Shown one piece after another: positions 25,573 through 33,758 of a stretch of DNA of 37,160 bases. The notes under the pieces are model-generated. The model was not told where the DNA came from. It worked only from the letters and a program-made list of their open reading frames with translations, and did no database searches. A program made the translations under genes and the position numbers. This DNA comes from UASB124 sp041662445. Its GTDB lineage: Bacteria; Babelota; Babeliae; Babelales; RVW-14. The stretch's first letter is position 1; each line of letters starts with the position of its first letter. The DNA lies in assembly GCA_041662445.1 (NCBI GenBank), contig JBAZSL010000016.1, positions 1-37,160 of the forward strand, written 5' to 3'.

Positions 25573-26199
25573 TTACTTAGAGTACAATTCAACGATCAAA
25601 TGTTCTTCTGCTGGAATCGATATATCGGAACGTAGTGGCAAACGCATAACTACGCCGCGACGATCTTTCTTCTGCAAGTCGAGCCACTCAGGGACTTTGA
25701 TAGCAGTTCCAAGCCGTTTGTCGACAACATTTTCAACAAATTCTTTGTTGTTGAGCGAGGCTGTTGTCAAGGTAATAACATCACCTTCTTTGACCAAGCA
25801 TGAAGGGCGGTCAACTTTGACACCATTAACCGTAATGTGGCCATGAACAATCATCTGACGTGCCTGTATGCGAGAAATAGCCATTTTAAGGCGGAAGATG
25901 ACGTTATCAAGTCGTCGTTCAAGAAGCGAAAGAAGTGTTTCGCCCGTTATGCCAGGAAGTTTTGATGCAAGATCAAAGAAGCGTCGAAATTGACGCTCGC
26001 GCATATCATAAATGATCTTTACTTTTTGCTTGGCCTCAAGTTGCTTGCCGTATTCGGTGAGCTTCTTGGAGCCTGCACGCCTGCCGTGTTGACCAGGTGT
26101 GGTTGGGCGTTTCTCAAGCGTACATTTTGGGGATCGGCATTTTGCCCCCTTCAAATAAAGCTTCTCGCTTGCCATTCTGCATTTACTGCACGTTGCCAT
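25573..26199 (-). CDS. rpsD: 30S ribosomal protein S4 (zinc-binding form)
   Basis: S4 starts 30S assembly and contributes to decoding accuracy. The 208 residues are usual. The N-terminus has four cysteines (C4, C7, C21, C26), the zinc-binding C+ type. The S4 RNA-binding domain begins near residue 95 (RRLDNVIFRLKMAISRIQAR). It is preceded by AAGGA. In E. coli S4 represses the alpha operon; no such element was examined here. Confidence 0.96.
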   Translation of the reverse strand: MATCSKCRMASEKLYLKGAKCRSPKCTLEKRPTTPGQHGRRAGSKKLTEYGKQLEAKQKVKIIYDMRERQFRRFFDLASKLPGITGETLLSLLERRLDNVIFRLKMAISRIQARQMIVHGHITVNGVKVDRPSCLVKEGDVITLTTASLNNKEFVENVVDKRLGTAIKVPEWLDLQKKDRRGVVMRLPLRSDISIPAEEHLIVELYSK

Positions 26200-26241
26200 A
26201 AGGTCCTTTAAATCTGATATTCCAAAATTCTCTCAATTTCT

Positions 26242-26625
26242 TTACACACGACGTTTTTTAGGTGCACGACAGCCGTTATGAGGAATAGCTGTTACGTCGC
26301 GCAAAACGCTAATGCCAAGCCCGGACGACTGCAGTGCACGCACCACAGAGTCACGTCCTGAACCAGGGCCTTGTAGATTGACCTCGACAACGCGTACGCC
26401 CAGTGCGAGCATTTCTTTGGCCAATTTGTTAGCAACCTGTGTCGCAGCGTAAGGAGTTCCTTTACGCGTTCCGGTGTAACCAAGCGCGCCTGCGCTGGTA
26501 CGCATAAGCACATCGCCGTCAGTGGTGGCAATACTTACAAGTGTATTATTAAATGTCGATCGCACGTGGGCGACGACAGTCTCAACATTTCTTTGCAATT
26601 TCTTTTTGCTCTTTTTATAGGCCAT
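26242..26625 (-). CDS. rpsK: 30S ribosomal protein S11
   Basis: S11 lies on the platform of the small subunit near the mRNA exit. The 127 residues hold the conserved GPGSGRDSVVRALQSSGL and end DVTAIPHNGCRAPKKRRV, the family hallmark. A GGGTAGAG site precedes the ATG. It lies between rpsM and rpsD. Confidence 0.96.
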   Translation of the reverse strand: MAYKKSKKKLQRNVETVVAHVRSTFNNTLVSIATTDGDVLMRTSAGALGYTGTRKGTPYAATQVANKLAKEMLALGVRVVEVNLQGPGSGRDSVVRALQSSGLGISVLRDVTAIPHNGCRAPKKRRV

Positions 26626-26649
26626 CTCTACCCTTGTGTATTATGGCGA

Positions 26650-27039
26650 TTATTTTTTCGTTACCGGCTTTTTAACAGGAATAATATTTGCAGCTTTTCG
26701 TGGCCCTTTGCGAGTACGAGCATTGGTCTTGGTACGTTGTCCACGAACAGGCAATGACTTCTTGTGACGCAACCCACGATAGGAACCAATTTCCTGAAGG
26801 CGCTTGATATCCATAGTAATTTCTTTGCGCAACTCGCCTTCAACTTTGTAGTTTTGGGTAACCTGCTTTTGAAGAGCAGCAACTTGTTGGTGGGACAGAT
26901 CTTTAATGCGAATGTCCGGATCTATGCCGGTGGCTTTCAAAATTTCGCGGGAACGCGTCAGCCCAATACCAAAAAGATACGCCAAGCCAAACTCGACACG
27001 TTTCTTATCGGGTAATACAACGCCCTCTATACGTACCAT
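26650..27039 (-). CDS. rpsM: 30S ribosomal protein S13
   Basis: S13 is in the 30S head and contacts P-site tRNA and the intersubunit bridge. The start at 27039 (MVRIEGVVLPDKKRVEFGL) follows a GAGG site; four extra upstream residues are not family-like. It has 129 residues, with helix-hairpin-helix YLFGIGLTRSREILKATGI and basic tail GQRTKTNARTRKGPRKA. It follows rpmJ and precedes rpsK. Confidence 0.96.
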   Translation of the reverse strand: MVRIEGVVLPDKKRVEFGLAYLFGIGLTRSREILKATGIDPDIRIKDLSHQQVAALQKQVTQNYKVEGELRKEITMDIKRLQEIGSYRGLRHKKSLPVRGQRTKTNARTRKGPRKAANIIPVKKPVTKK

Positions 27040-27086
27040 TAACAACCTCACTCGTCTCGTACCATTAAATATTTTTTCTAAAACTA

Positions 27087-27203
27087 TTAACCCTGACGTT
27101 GCTTGTGCTTCGGTGTTTTGCTACAAATAACACGCACAACGCCCTTACGTTTGATAACTTTGCAATTTTCACAAATAGGTTTTACTGACGTTCTAACCTT
27201 CAT
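27087..27203 (-). CDS. rpmJ: 50S ribosomal protein L36 (zinc-binding)
   Basis: This small gene of 38 codons lies between infA and rpsM. The protein starts MKVRTSVKPICENCKVIKRK and ends KTPKHKQRQG. The zinc ligands C11, C14, C27 and H33 are all present, so this is the zinc-binding form. The ribosome-binding site is weak (AGAAAGAAA). It occupies the standard place at the head of the alpha group. Confidence 0.95.
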   Translation of the reverse strand: MKVRTSVKPICENCKVIKRKGVVRVICSKTPKHKQRQG

Positions 27204-27239
27204 GATGTTTCTTTCTCAATTTGCAGTGTGTTGATGCCT

Positions 27240-27467
27240 TTAATTTTTATACCGGGAAATAATTCTACCTTTGCTCAAGTCGTACGGCGAAAGCTCAACG
27301 GCTATCTTGTCGCCAGGAAGCAACTTGATATAGTGCATGCGCATTTTACCCGAGACGTGAGCCAAGATGACATGACCGCCTTCTAAGAGGCGAACATTAA
27401 ACATCGCATTTGGCAGTGCCTTTTCAACGATGCCGTCCATGACAATAACGTCTTCTTTGTTTTTCAT
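27240..27467 (-). CDS. infA: Translation initiation factor IF-1
   Basis: IF-1 is a single OB-fold protein that blocks the ribosomal A site during initiation. The 75 residues begin MKNKEDVIVMDGIVEKALPN and include HVSGKMRMHYIKLLPGDKI, the family core. Its ATG overlaps the map stop codon by a few bases, so the two are translationally coupled. This order, map-infA-rpmJ, is common. Confidence 0.96.
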   Translation of the reverse strand: MKNKEDVIVMDGIVEKALPNAMFNVRLLEGGHVILAHVSGKMRMHYIKLLPGDKIAVELSPYDLSKGRIISRYKN

Positions 27468-28219
27468 AAGCGTGTCAAAACCTCTGCTCCGATTTTAGTT
27501 ACAATAACTGTATCTTCAACATGGGCCGCCAAACCACCATCAACAGTGCGTGCGGTCCACCCATCACTCATAATGCGTAACTGATAACCTTTTTCAGTAA
27601 TCATGGGCTCAAGGGCAAGAGCCATTCCCTCTTGTAGCTCCGGGCCGTTGCCGGGAGTGCCGTAATTAGGAATTTGAGGGGCTTCGTGCATAGACTTGCC
27701 AATACCATGGCCAGCAAAATCACGAACGACGTTAAATCCAGATGCCTCAACATGACGTTGAATAAAAGAGGATATGTCAGAGAGCCGTGTGCCTGGGCCA
27801 ACTTGCGCTATTGCACCATCAAGAGCTTGTTGCGCCGCTAGGGCGAGGCGATGTGCTGTTGGATTCACTTCACCTACAAAAAAATAACGTGCCATATCAG
27901 CACAATAACCATTAAAAGCGCCAACGACATCTATTTTAACAAAATCACCAGATTTTAAAATAACTTCTTTTGAAGGAATGCCGTGAACAACGGTATCATT
28001 GAGTGATATACAGGTGGCAAATTGATAACCTGCGTACCCCTTGCACACCGGTTTAAGTTGTGCTGCATGCATACGCTTCTCGATGAAAGCATCGATAGAA
28101 AGGGTGTTTTGCCCAGGTGCAATCAGCTCCTTGACGTCTTCCATAATCGCCGCAAGTAGTTGTCCTGCGCGTCGCATTTTTTCTAAAGAAATTTTGTTTT
28201 TCAGTATGATATTAGCCAT
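27464..28219 (-). CDS. map: Type I methionine aminopeptidase
   Basis: It removes the initiator methionine from new proteins at the ribosome. I chose the ATG at 28219 (MANIILKNKISLEKMR). With it the metal ligands fall at D97, D108, H171, E204 and E235, and the substrate-binding histidine at H79, exactly the numbering of E. coli MetAP. Upstream alternatives (ATG 28225, GTG 28231) exist, and none has a clear ribosome-binding site. It has 251 residues. It follows secY with no adk gene between; a small stem-loop (28264-28287) lies in the gap. Confidence 0.93.
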   Translation of the reverse strand: MANIILKNKISLEKMRRAGQLLAAIMEDVKELIAPGQNTLSIDAFIEKRMHAAQLKPVCKGYAGYQFATCISLNDTVVHGIPSKEVILKSGDFVKIDVVGAFNGYCADMARYFFVGEVNPTAHRLALAAQQALDGAIAQVGPGTRLSDISSFIQRHVEASGFNVVRDFAGHGIGKSMHEAPQIPNYGTPGNGPELQEGMALALEPMITEKGYQLRIMSDGWTARTVDGGLAAHVEDTVIVTKIGAEVLTRL

Positions 28220-28263
28220 ATACATGCACACAAAAAATCAGCGTATTCAATTCCTCGACACAT

Positions 28264-28287
28264 AACTTGTTGTTTTAATTACAAGTT
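28264..28287 (-). promoter_or_regulatory. Small stem-loop between secY and map
   Basis: A perfect 7-bp inverted repeat (AACTTGT and ACAAGTT, 10-base AT-rich loop) sits in the roughly 87-base secY-map gap, the widest gap within the spc and alpha groups. It could be an RNA processing or translation-control site. The stem is too weak for a confident terminator. Confidence 0.35.
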
Positions 28288-28306
28288 GTCTAATTATTAC
28301 AAACAA

Positions 28307-29626
28307 TTAACGAACGTAACGTCCTTTGAGCCTGCCGGACGCCAAAAATCCCTCGTAGCGACGCTCAATTAAATGAGCTTCAATTTGAGCAGACGTATCA
28401 AGAGCTACCCCAATAACGATCAAAAGACTTACTCCGCTAAACATGGTTGGAAGTGCTATTACCCTACCCAAAAATGAAGGCAATATGGCGAGCAACGCCA
28501 GATAAACAGCTCCAGGAAATCCAACACGTGTTAGAAGGTAGTCAAAAAATTCAGCTGTTTTCTTTCCAGGACGAATTCCTGGAATAAAACCACCCGATTT
28601 TCTAATGTTGTCAGCCAATTCAACTGGATTAAAAATAACGGCGGTGTAAAAGAATGCAAAAAAGATAATGAGTCCCGCATTCATAACGTTAAACAACAAC
28701 CCCTCGTGGCTAAACCAATCCATAAAAACTTGGTTGATATTGGGCCAGCGTGCGGCCAAAAGGCCGGTAAGCATAAGGGGCATTTGCAAAATTGCTGATG
28801 AAAAGATCACGGGAACGACGTTTGCTGGATTGAGTTTGAGCGGTATATACGAGCTTTGTCCACCATAAACGCGATGGCCAATAACACGTTTTGCATATTG
28901 AACAGGGACTTTTCGTTCACCGCGTTCAAGAAAGATGATACAGAGAATGAAGGCAATGGTAACGATACCCAGCAAACCAACCATAAGAAGATCCGTTTGT
29001 CCAAGACGTACGCCTTCAAAAACACGCATCATATCGGCGGGAAAACGCGCAATGATACCTGCAAAGATGATCATTGAACTTCCGTTGCCAATGCCATGTG
29101 TATTGATTTGTTCACCAAGCCACATAACAAAGAGCGCGCCAAGACTCAAAAAGAGCACGGAAGAAAGTCTGAATCCCCAACCTGGTGTAAGAACGATGTT
29201 TTGTTGACGTTCAATCCAAACCGCAATTCCAAATGATTGCACGAAACTGACAACAAGCGTCAGATATCGTGTATAGCGGTTGATAATACGTCGCCCATAT
29301 TCGCCCTCCTTTGATAATGCCTCAAGTGACGGCACCATAATGGTGAGCAATTGCATCATGATAGATGCGCTGATATAGGGACCCATGCCGAGTGCAAAAA
29401 TAGCGAAGTTTTTAAGCGCACCCCCTGAAAAGAGATCAAGGGACGACAAAAAACCGCCGCCAAATTTACCACTGAACAACGCGTTCAAGGCAACGACGTC
29501 GATGCCCGGAATTGGTATGTGTGCACCAAAACGAAAAACCGCAAAAATCCCAAGCGTAAATGCCAGCTTTTTGCGAAGTTCTGAAATAAGAAAAATGTTT
29601 TTGAAATTACGGAGTAAAACCACCAC
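28307..29626 (-). CDS. secY: Protein translocase subunit SecY
   Basis: SecY is the channel of the Sec translocon in the inner membrane, through which the many signal-peptide proteins of this window would pass. The 439 residues form about ten membrane segments. Family motifs include ALGMGPYISASIMMQLL (plug and TM2 region), GIGNGSSMIIFAGI, and the cytoplasmic loop IVIFNPVELADNIRKSGGFI-like segment near the C-terminus. The start is GTG (29626 or the adjacent 29623), well placed after GGAGATAGGCG. Confidence 0.96.
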   Translation of the reverse strand: MVVLLRNFKNIFLISELRKKLAFTLGIFAVFRFGAHIPIPGIDVVALNALFSGKFGGGFLSSLDLFSGGALKNFAIFALGMGPYISASIMMQLLTIMVPSLEALSKEGEYGRRIINRYTRYLTLVVSFVQSFGIAVWIERQQNIVLTPGWGFRLSSVLFLSLGALFVMWLGEQINTHGIGNGSSMIIFAGIIARFPADMMRVFEGVRLGQTDLLMVGLLGIVTIAFILCIIFLERGERKVPVQYAKRVIGHRVYGGQSSYIPLKLNPANVVPVIFSSAILQMPLMLTGLLAARWPNINQVFMDWFSHEGLLFNVMNAGLIIFFAFFYTAVIFNPVELADNIRKSGGFIPGIRPGKKTAEFFDYLLTRVGFPGAVYLALLAILPSFLGRVIALPTMFSGVSLLIVIGVALDTSAQIEAHLIERRYEGFLASGRLKGRYVR

Positions 29627-29636
29627 CGCCTATCTC

Positions 29637-30077
29637 CTATAGCAATTGTACTGCGCCTCCGGCCTTCTCAATAGCCTGTGCTGCCGATGCACTTACGGCG
29701 TGCACATTGACTGTCAATTTTTTGGTAAGCGCGCCTGTTCCCAAGATTTTAATACGAATTGCGCCTTTGCCTTTGATGAGTCCTTTTTCTCGCAGAGATG
29801 CTTCATCAACTGTTTGTCCTTCTGCAAATTTTCGTTCGAGTTCTTCGATGTTAACCACTGTTGGTTTACATGCTAACGCATTTACAAAGCCTCGACGTGG
29901 AATGCGGCGCACCAGCGGCATTTGTCCGCCTTCAAAAAACGCCTTAATTTCGCTGGTAGAACCTGTGCGACTTTTTTGACCTTCTTTCCCTCGACCAGAA
30001 TAGCGTCCACGCTTACCACCACGGCCAACGCGTTTGCGTGGTTCGGTGAGCTTTTTAAGATTGTTGAGTTGTAGCAT
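29637..30077 (-). CDS. rplO: 50S ribosomal protein L15
   Basis: L15 is a late-assembly large-subunit protein. The 146 residues start MLQLNNLKKLTEPRKRVGRG, with the glycine/arginine-rich GGKRGRYSGRGKEGQKSRTG, and end in the usual AIEKAGGAVQLL-type tail. The ATG lies inside the end of rpsE (23-base overlap), leaving no room for rpmD (L30), which usually sits between them. Confidence 0.95.
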   Translation of the reverse strand: MLQLNNLKKLTEPRKRVGRGGKRGRYSGRGKEGQKSRTGSTSEIKAFFEGGQMPLVRRIPRRGFVNALACKPTVVNIEELERKFAEGQTVDEASLREKGLIKGKGAIRIKILGTGALTKKLTVNVHAVSASAAQAIEKAGGAVQLL

Positions 30078-30615
30078 TGTTGTTTCCTACAATTTCTTTG
30101 ACTGATTTGCCTCGAAGTTGTGCAATTTGTTGTGCCGAACGAAGTTTAGCAAGAGCATTCATAGTAGCTTTGACAACGTTCTGCGGATTAGAAGCTCCGA
30201 TAACTTTTGACAAAACGTCACGAACACCAATCGCTTCCATAACGGAACGAACAGCACCACCTGCGATAACGCCGGTACCTTTTGCAGCTGAACGAATGAT
30301 AACTTTGCTTGCAGAATGTTTACCGGTGACGGTGTAAGGAATGGTTGTCTTGTAAAGAGGAACAGCAACCATGTGTTTACGCGCTTTGCGCAAAGCCTTT
30401 GATATCGCGGCAGAAACGTCGCGGCTCTTACCAAGCGCAATGCCAACCTTACCTTTTCTATCGCCTACCACAACAAGTGCAGAAAAGGCAAAACGTCGGC
30501 CTCCTCGGATAACTTTGGCTACACGCCTGACGCTCAATACTGATTCTGAAAAATCTTCAACTGATTCCTGTTGCTTGTTGTGAACCAGTGACTTTTTGTT
30601 TTTCTCTTCGGCCAT
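30055..30615 (-). CDS. rpsE: 30S ribosomal protein S5
   Basis: S5 helps in decoding fidelity and mRNA unwinding at the entry channel. It has 186 residues, with the double-stranded-RNA-binding-like N-domain (KVIRGGRRFAFSALVVVGD near 34-52) and KVGIALGKSRDVSAAISKA. The C-terminal tail is polar and Q/T-rich (NNNATTQQS) and overlaps rplO. An extra acidic/lysine N-terminus of about 15 residues precedes the core. Confidence 0.95.
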   Translation of the reverse strand: MAEEKNKKSLVHNKQQESVEDFSESVLSVRRVAKVIRGGRRFAFSALVVVGDRKGKVGIALGKSRDVSAAISKALRKARKHMVAVPLYKTTIPYTVTGKHSASKVIIRSAAKGTGVIAGGAVRSVMEAIGVRDVLSKVIGASNPQNVVKATMNALAKLRSAQQIAQLRGKSVKEIVGNNNATTQQS

Positions 30616-30638
30616 AGTGTATATTCCCAGAAATCTAT

Positions 30639-30992
30639 TTAAAACTTTAACCCAGCTTCGCGCAGTCCATCAGCAAGAGCTTTGACTCTTCCATGATATA
30701 AGTAACTACCACGATCAAAAAAAACAGGGCCAAGGTTTTTGGTTACGGCAATCTTGCCCAATTCAAGTCCAACCTTTTTTGCGACCTCAGTTTTTTTGCC
30801 AACAACTTTGTCGAATTGTTGCGAAGAATAACTTGCCACGGTTTCGTGTTTATTGTCATCAATAATTTGTGCGTAAATATGATTAAGACTTCGATTAACG
30901 GAGATACGTAACTTAGCGCCGCGGTGTTGTTTGCCACGTACACGGTATACTCTTCGTTGCAATTTTCGTCTAAAATTTCTTAACAAACTCAC
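30639..30992 (-). CDS. rplR: 50S ribosomal protein L18
   Basis: L18 binds 5S rRNA in the central protuberance. The 117 residues end with the family hallmark YHGRVKALADGLREAGLKF and contain RISVNRSLNHIYAQIIDD. The start is GTG at 30992 with a GGGAG site. It lies between rplF and rpsE as expected. Confidence 0.95.
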   Translation of the reverse strand: MSLLRNFRRKLQRRVYRVRGKQHRGAKLRISVNRSLNHIYAQIIDDNKHETVASYSSQQFDKVVGKKTEVAKKVGLELGKIAVTKNLGPVFFDRGSYLYHGRVKALADGLREAGLKF

Positions 30993-31007
30993 GTTGAAGC
31001 TCCCTTG

Positions 31008-31556
31008 CTATGCGCTTGCAGCTGCTTTAGTCTTACCGGCCTTACGAATGATTACCTCACCATCTTTGATAATGCCAGTTCCCTTGTATGGTTCAGGAGG
31101 TCTGAGCGAACGAATAGCATCAACCGCATTGCCCAGTAAAAATTTATCTGCGGAGCGTACGACAAGTAGTTGTCCGGTTTTATCTATTTCAACAGTAACT
31201 TCTGGCCGCAGTTCAAGATCTATTTTGTGGGTATATCCCAGAGAAAACGTTAATTTTTTCCCTGCTTGTTGAGCCTTGAAACCAAGGCCAACAATGGTAA
31301 TTTTCTGTTCAAATCCGATTTCGACGCCCTTGACTGAATTTGCGAGAAGGGCACGATGCAGGCCCCATAACATGCGAGCGCGACGATCTTTTTTCTCGGA
31401 AGTGACAAAAAGATTCTTACCATCAATTTTTGCAGTAAGGCCAGCAGGTAAGTCGTGTTTAAATGTTGCTTTGCTTCCTGCCACCGTAACGTGATTCCCC
31501 TGAATCTCAATTTTGGCAGAAGTAAACGTTATAGCTTTTTTTCCAATTTTTGACAT
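31008..31556 (-). CDS. rplF: 50S ribosomal protein L6
   Basis: L6 sits near the factor-binding stalk base. The 182 residues show the two related alpha/beta domains; the C-terminal domain carries IRSLRPPEPYKGTGIIKDGE, the family signature, and a lysine/alanine-rich end. It starts MSKIGKKAITFTSAKIEIQG after an AAGGGA site. Confidence 0.95.
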   Translation of the reverse strand: MSKIGKKAITFTSAKIEIQGNHVTVAGSKATFKHDLPAGLTAKIDGKNLFVTSEKKDRRARMLWGLHRALLANSVKGVEIGFEQKITIVGLGFKAQQAGKKLTFSLGYTHKIDLELRPEVTVEIDKTGQLLVVRSADKFLLGNAVDAIRSLRPPEPYKGTGIIKDGEVIIRKAGKTKAAASA

Positions 31557-31566
31557 TGTTGATCCC

Positions 31567-31959
31567 TTACCACACGTGGCAAATTACTTCGCCACCAATA
31601 CCCAACTCTTTTGCTCGGCGATCACTCAAAACCCCCTTGCTGGTGGTCAGAATTGAAACGCCCAATCCGCCGGTTACCGATGTAATGCCATTGCTTTTTT
31701 CATACTGGCGTCTACCCGGTGTGCTGACACGATTAATTTCGTGAATAACCGATTCGCCTGCGACATATTTAAGTGCAATCGCAAGTACCGGTTTATTTTC
31801 TACGGTCTCAACACTGAAGTCTTTAATGAAGCCTTCGTTTTTTAAAACGCTGGCGATAGCTTCTTTTTGCTGAGAATGAGTAATTACCACTGATCGTTTA
31901 CCGACCATCAATGCATTACGAATGGCGGTAAGAAAATCACCAATTGTATCAATCGACAT
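31567..31959 (-). CDS. rpsH: 30S ribosomal protein S8
   Basis: S8 binds the central domain of 16S rRNA; in E. coli it also represses the spc operon. The start at 31959 (MSIDTIGDFLTAIRNALMVG) follows a clear GGAGG site. A longer reading of 21 residues runs into the rpsN stop region and is not family-like. The 130 residues end with DRRAKELGIGGEVICHVW, the conserved C-terminus. Confidence 0.95.
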   Translation of the reverse strand: MSIDTIGDFLTAIRNALMVGKRSVVITHSQQKEAIASVLKNEGFIKDFSVETVENKPVLAIALKYVAGESVIHEINRVSTPGRRQYEKSNGITSVTGGLGVSILTTSKGVLSDRRAKELGIGGEVICHVW

Positions 31960-31975
31960 TTCGAGATGCCTCCAA

Positions 31976-32161
31976 TTACCAACTTGCTTTGCGAACGCCA
32001 GGAAGCAGGCCATCCAGCGCATTTTTTCTTACACACATCCTGCACATTTCAAAAAAACGCATATACCCACGTGGTCTTCCGCACAACTTGCATCGATTGC
32101 GTGCTCGTGTGGAAAACTTAGGGATCCGTTTACTTTTTTCAATCATTGCTTTTCGGGCCAT
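31976..32161 (-). CDS. rpsN: 30S ribosomal protein S14, zinc type
   Basis: The short (61-residue) form of S14 with a zinc ribbon: C24-x2-C27 and C40-x2-C43. It begins MARKAMIEKSKRIPKF and ends GLLPGVRKASW, the family C-terminus. It is the only rpsN in the window. It lies between rplE and rpsH in the usual order. Confidence 0.96.
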   Translation of the reverse strand: MARKAMIEKSKRIPKFSTRARNRCKLCGRPRGYMRFFEMCRMCVRKNALDGLLPGVRKASW

Positions 32162-32176
32162 GTCTAACCTCTATAC

Positions 32177-32725
32177 CTAGCGCTTTTGAGCCTGGAATGG
32201 CATGTTAAACTTTTTCAAAAGAAGGCGCGCATGTTCATCATTAGATGTTGTTGTCTGAATCGTAATATTCAGACCGCGACTTCTGTCGACCTTATCATAA
32301 TCAACCTCAGGAAACACCATCCAGTCCTTAAGTCCAAGATTGTAATTGCCCTGTCCATCAAATGTTGTTTTGACGCCCTGAAAATCACGAACCGCTGGAA
32401 GCACGATGTTAATAAGTTTGTCGAGAAAATGGTACATATTGGCATGTCGCAAGGTGACCATAACACCGATAGCAACACCTTGTCGGAGTTTAAAAGTAGC
32501 GATCGATTTTCGTGCAAGGGTCTTGGCGGAATATTGTCCCGTAATTTGATCAACAATATCTTTGACAAGAGCGACTGCTTTGGAATCGCCAACAGCTTCT
32601 TTAACGCCGACATTGACAACAATCTTGGAGATCGCAGGGACCTCCATAGGATTCTTCAACTGGAGCTCTTTTTGAAGCTCTGAGCGTATTTTTGTTTTGT
32701 AAAGTTCCTCTAAACGTGATTTCAT
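32177..32725 (-). CDS. rplE: 50S ribosomal protein L5
   Basis: L5 binds 5S rRNA and contacts P-site tRNA. I took the ATG at 32725 (MKSRLEELYKTKIRSELQKE), since the in-frame upstream TTG at 32734 adds only three residues. The 182 residues include KIVVNVGVKEAVGDSKAV and the C-terminal GLNITIQTTTSNDEHARLLL. It follows rplX by 15 bases. Confidence 0.95.
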   Translation of the reverse strand: MKSRLEELYKTKIRSELQKELQLKNPMEVPAISKIVVNVGVKEAVGDSKAVALVKDIVDQITGQYSAKTLARKSIATFKLRQGVAIGVMVTLRHANMYHFLDKLINIVLPAVRDFQGVKTTFDGQGNYNLGLKDWMVFPEVDYDKVDRSRGLNITIQTTTSNDEHARLLLKKFNMPFQAQKR

Positions 32726-32740
32726 AAGGCGCAACCTGCT

Positions 32741-33055
32741 TTAGAAAGCTTCTTCGCAATGATTACAAACTCTGACTTTATTTTTTTCCTCAAGCATTTT
32801 TACCCGTATACGGCATGGTTTTTTGCATGCAGGACAGATGGGCATAATTTTTGCAAGAGGAATAGGACGTTCTTCTTTAACGATGCCGCCCTTTTGGCCC
32901 TGTTTTTTGGGCTTCGTATGACGTGAAACAACGCATACGTCTTTAACAAGAGCCACATCTTTCTTTGGGTAAACCGTAATAACAAGACCTTGCTTGCCCC
33001 TGTCCTTTCCGGTGAGTACCACCACGGTATCATTCTTTTTTATGCGTGCTAACAT
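32741..33055 (-). CDS. rplX: 50S ribosomal protein L24 with C-terminal zinc-ribbon
   Basis: L24 is an assembly initiator near the exit tunnel. The start at 33055 (MLARIKKNDTVVVLTGKDRG) has an AAGGA site; 75 extra codons upstream read through rplN in another frame and are spurious. The 104 residues comprise the KOW-type N-domain and a C-terminal Cys4 segment (C74, C77, C97, C100), seen in many bacterial L24 proteins and likely a zinc ribbon. Confidence 0.94.
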   Translation of the reverse strand: MLARIKKNDTVVVLTGKDRGKQGLVITVYPKKDVALVKDVCVVSRHTKPKKQGQKGGIVKEERPIPLAKIMPICPACKKPCRIRVKMLEEKNKVRVCNHCEEAF

Positions 33056-33074
33056 AATTTTTCCTTGTATCTTC

Positions 33075-33443
33075 CTACAGTACTTCAGGTGCAAGCGAAA
33101 TAATTTTCGAATGTCCACCAGCTTTGAGTTCGCGTGCAATGGGCCCAAAAATACGCGTGCCAATTGGCTGCTTCTCTTTGTCCAATAAAACGGCCGCATT
33201 GTCATCAAAGCGAATATAGCTTCCGTCAGAACGCTTAAACTCTTTACGCGTTCGTACAATGATCGCGTCGTAAACGTCACTTTTTTTTGCGGTACAGCCA
33301 GGAATTGCCTTTTTGACGGTAACTTTTACCAAATCCCCAATACGAGCATATCGTTTACGCGAGCTTCCGCACACACGAATTACCATTACTTTTTTTGCCC
33401 CAGAATTGTCGGCAACTTCAAGCATCGCACGTTCTTGTACCAT
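33075..33443 (-). CDS. rplN: 50S ribosomal protein L14
   Basis: L14 lies at the intersubunit face and is the target of the silencing factor RsfS. The 122 residues start MVQERAMLEVADNSGAKKVM, with KSDVYDAIIVRTRKEFKR and GTRIFGPIARELK as family landmarks. It lies between rpsQ (17-base gap) and rplX. Confidence 0.96.
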   Translation of the reverse strand: MVQERAMLEVADNSGAKKVMVIRVCGSSRKRYARIGDLVKVTVKKAIPGCTAKKSDVYDAIIVRTRKEFKRSDGSYIRFDDNAAVLLDKEKQPIGTRIFGPIARELKAGGHSKIISLAPEVL

Positions 33444-33460
33444 TGTCGTTCCCTAACTGT

Positions 33461-33739
33461 TTAGCGATGAGAAAGAACTTTGACCAGTGTCATATGTTTT
33501 TCTTTTGACAGAGGTCTGCATTCTTTGATTTCCACAACATCGCCAACTTTGGCAACCTTGTCTTCATCGTGTGCTTTAAATTTTTTATGCCGACGAATTG
33601 TTTTACCCCAGAACGGATCTTTAAGCGTCCTCGTTACTTTGACCACGATTGTCTTAGCCATTTTATCCGAGACAACTGTGCCAACGAGCACCTTGCCGTT
33701 TGTGGAGGCGTGTGTTTGTTGAGCTTCCTGCGCTATCAT
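33461..33739 (-). CDS. rpsQ: 30S ribosomal protein S17
   Basis: S17 is an OB-fold protein that binds the 5' domain of 16S rRNA. It has 92 residues, with core GTVVSDKMAKTIVVKVTRTL and RRHKKFKAHDE, and the end GDVVEIKECRPLSKEKHMTL. The first dozen residues are a polar, family-variable tail. AAGG precedes the ATG. Confidence 0.95.
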   Translation of the reverse strand: MIAQEAQQTHASTNGKVLVGTVVSDKMAKTIVVKVTRTLKDPFWGKTIRRHKKFKAHDEDKVAKVGDVVEIKECRPLSKEKHMTLVKVLSHR

Positions 33740-33758
33740 GTACCTTGTCCTTAACTAG

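Noticed and set aside
32741..33280. A 179-codon version of L24
   Set aside because: The first 75 codons overlap rplN in another frame. The family start with an AAGGA site is at 33055.
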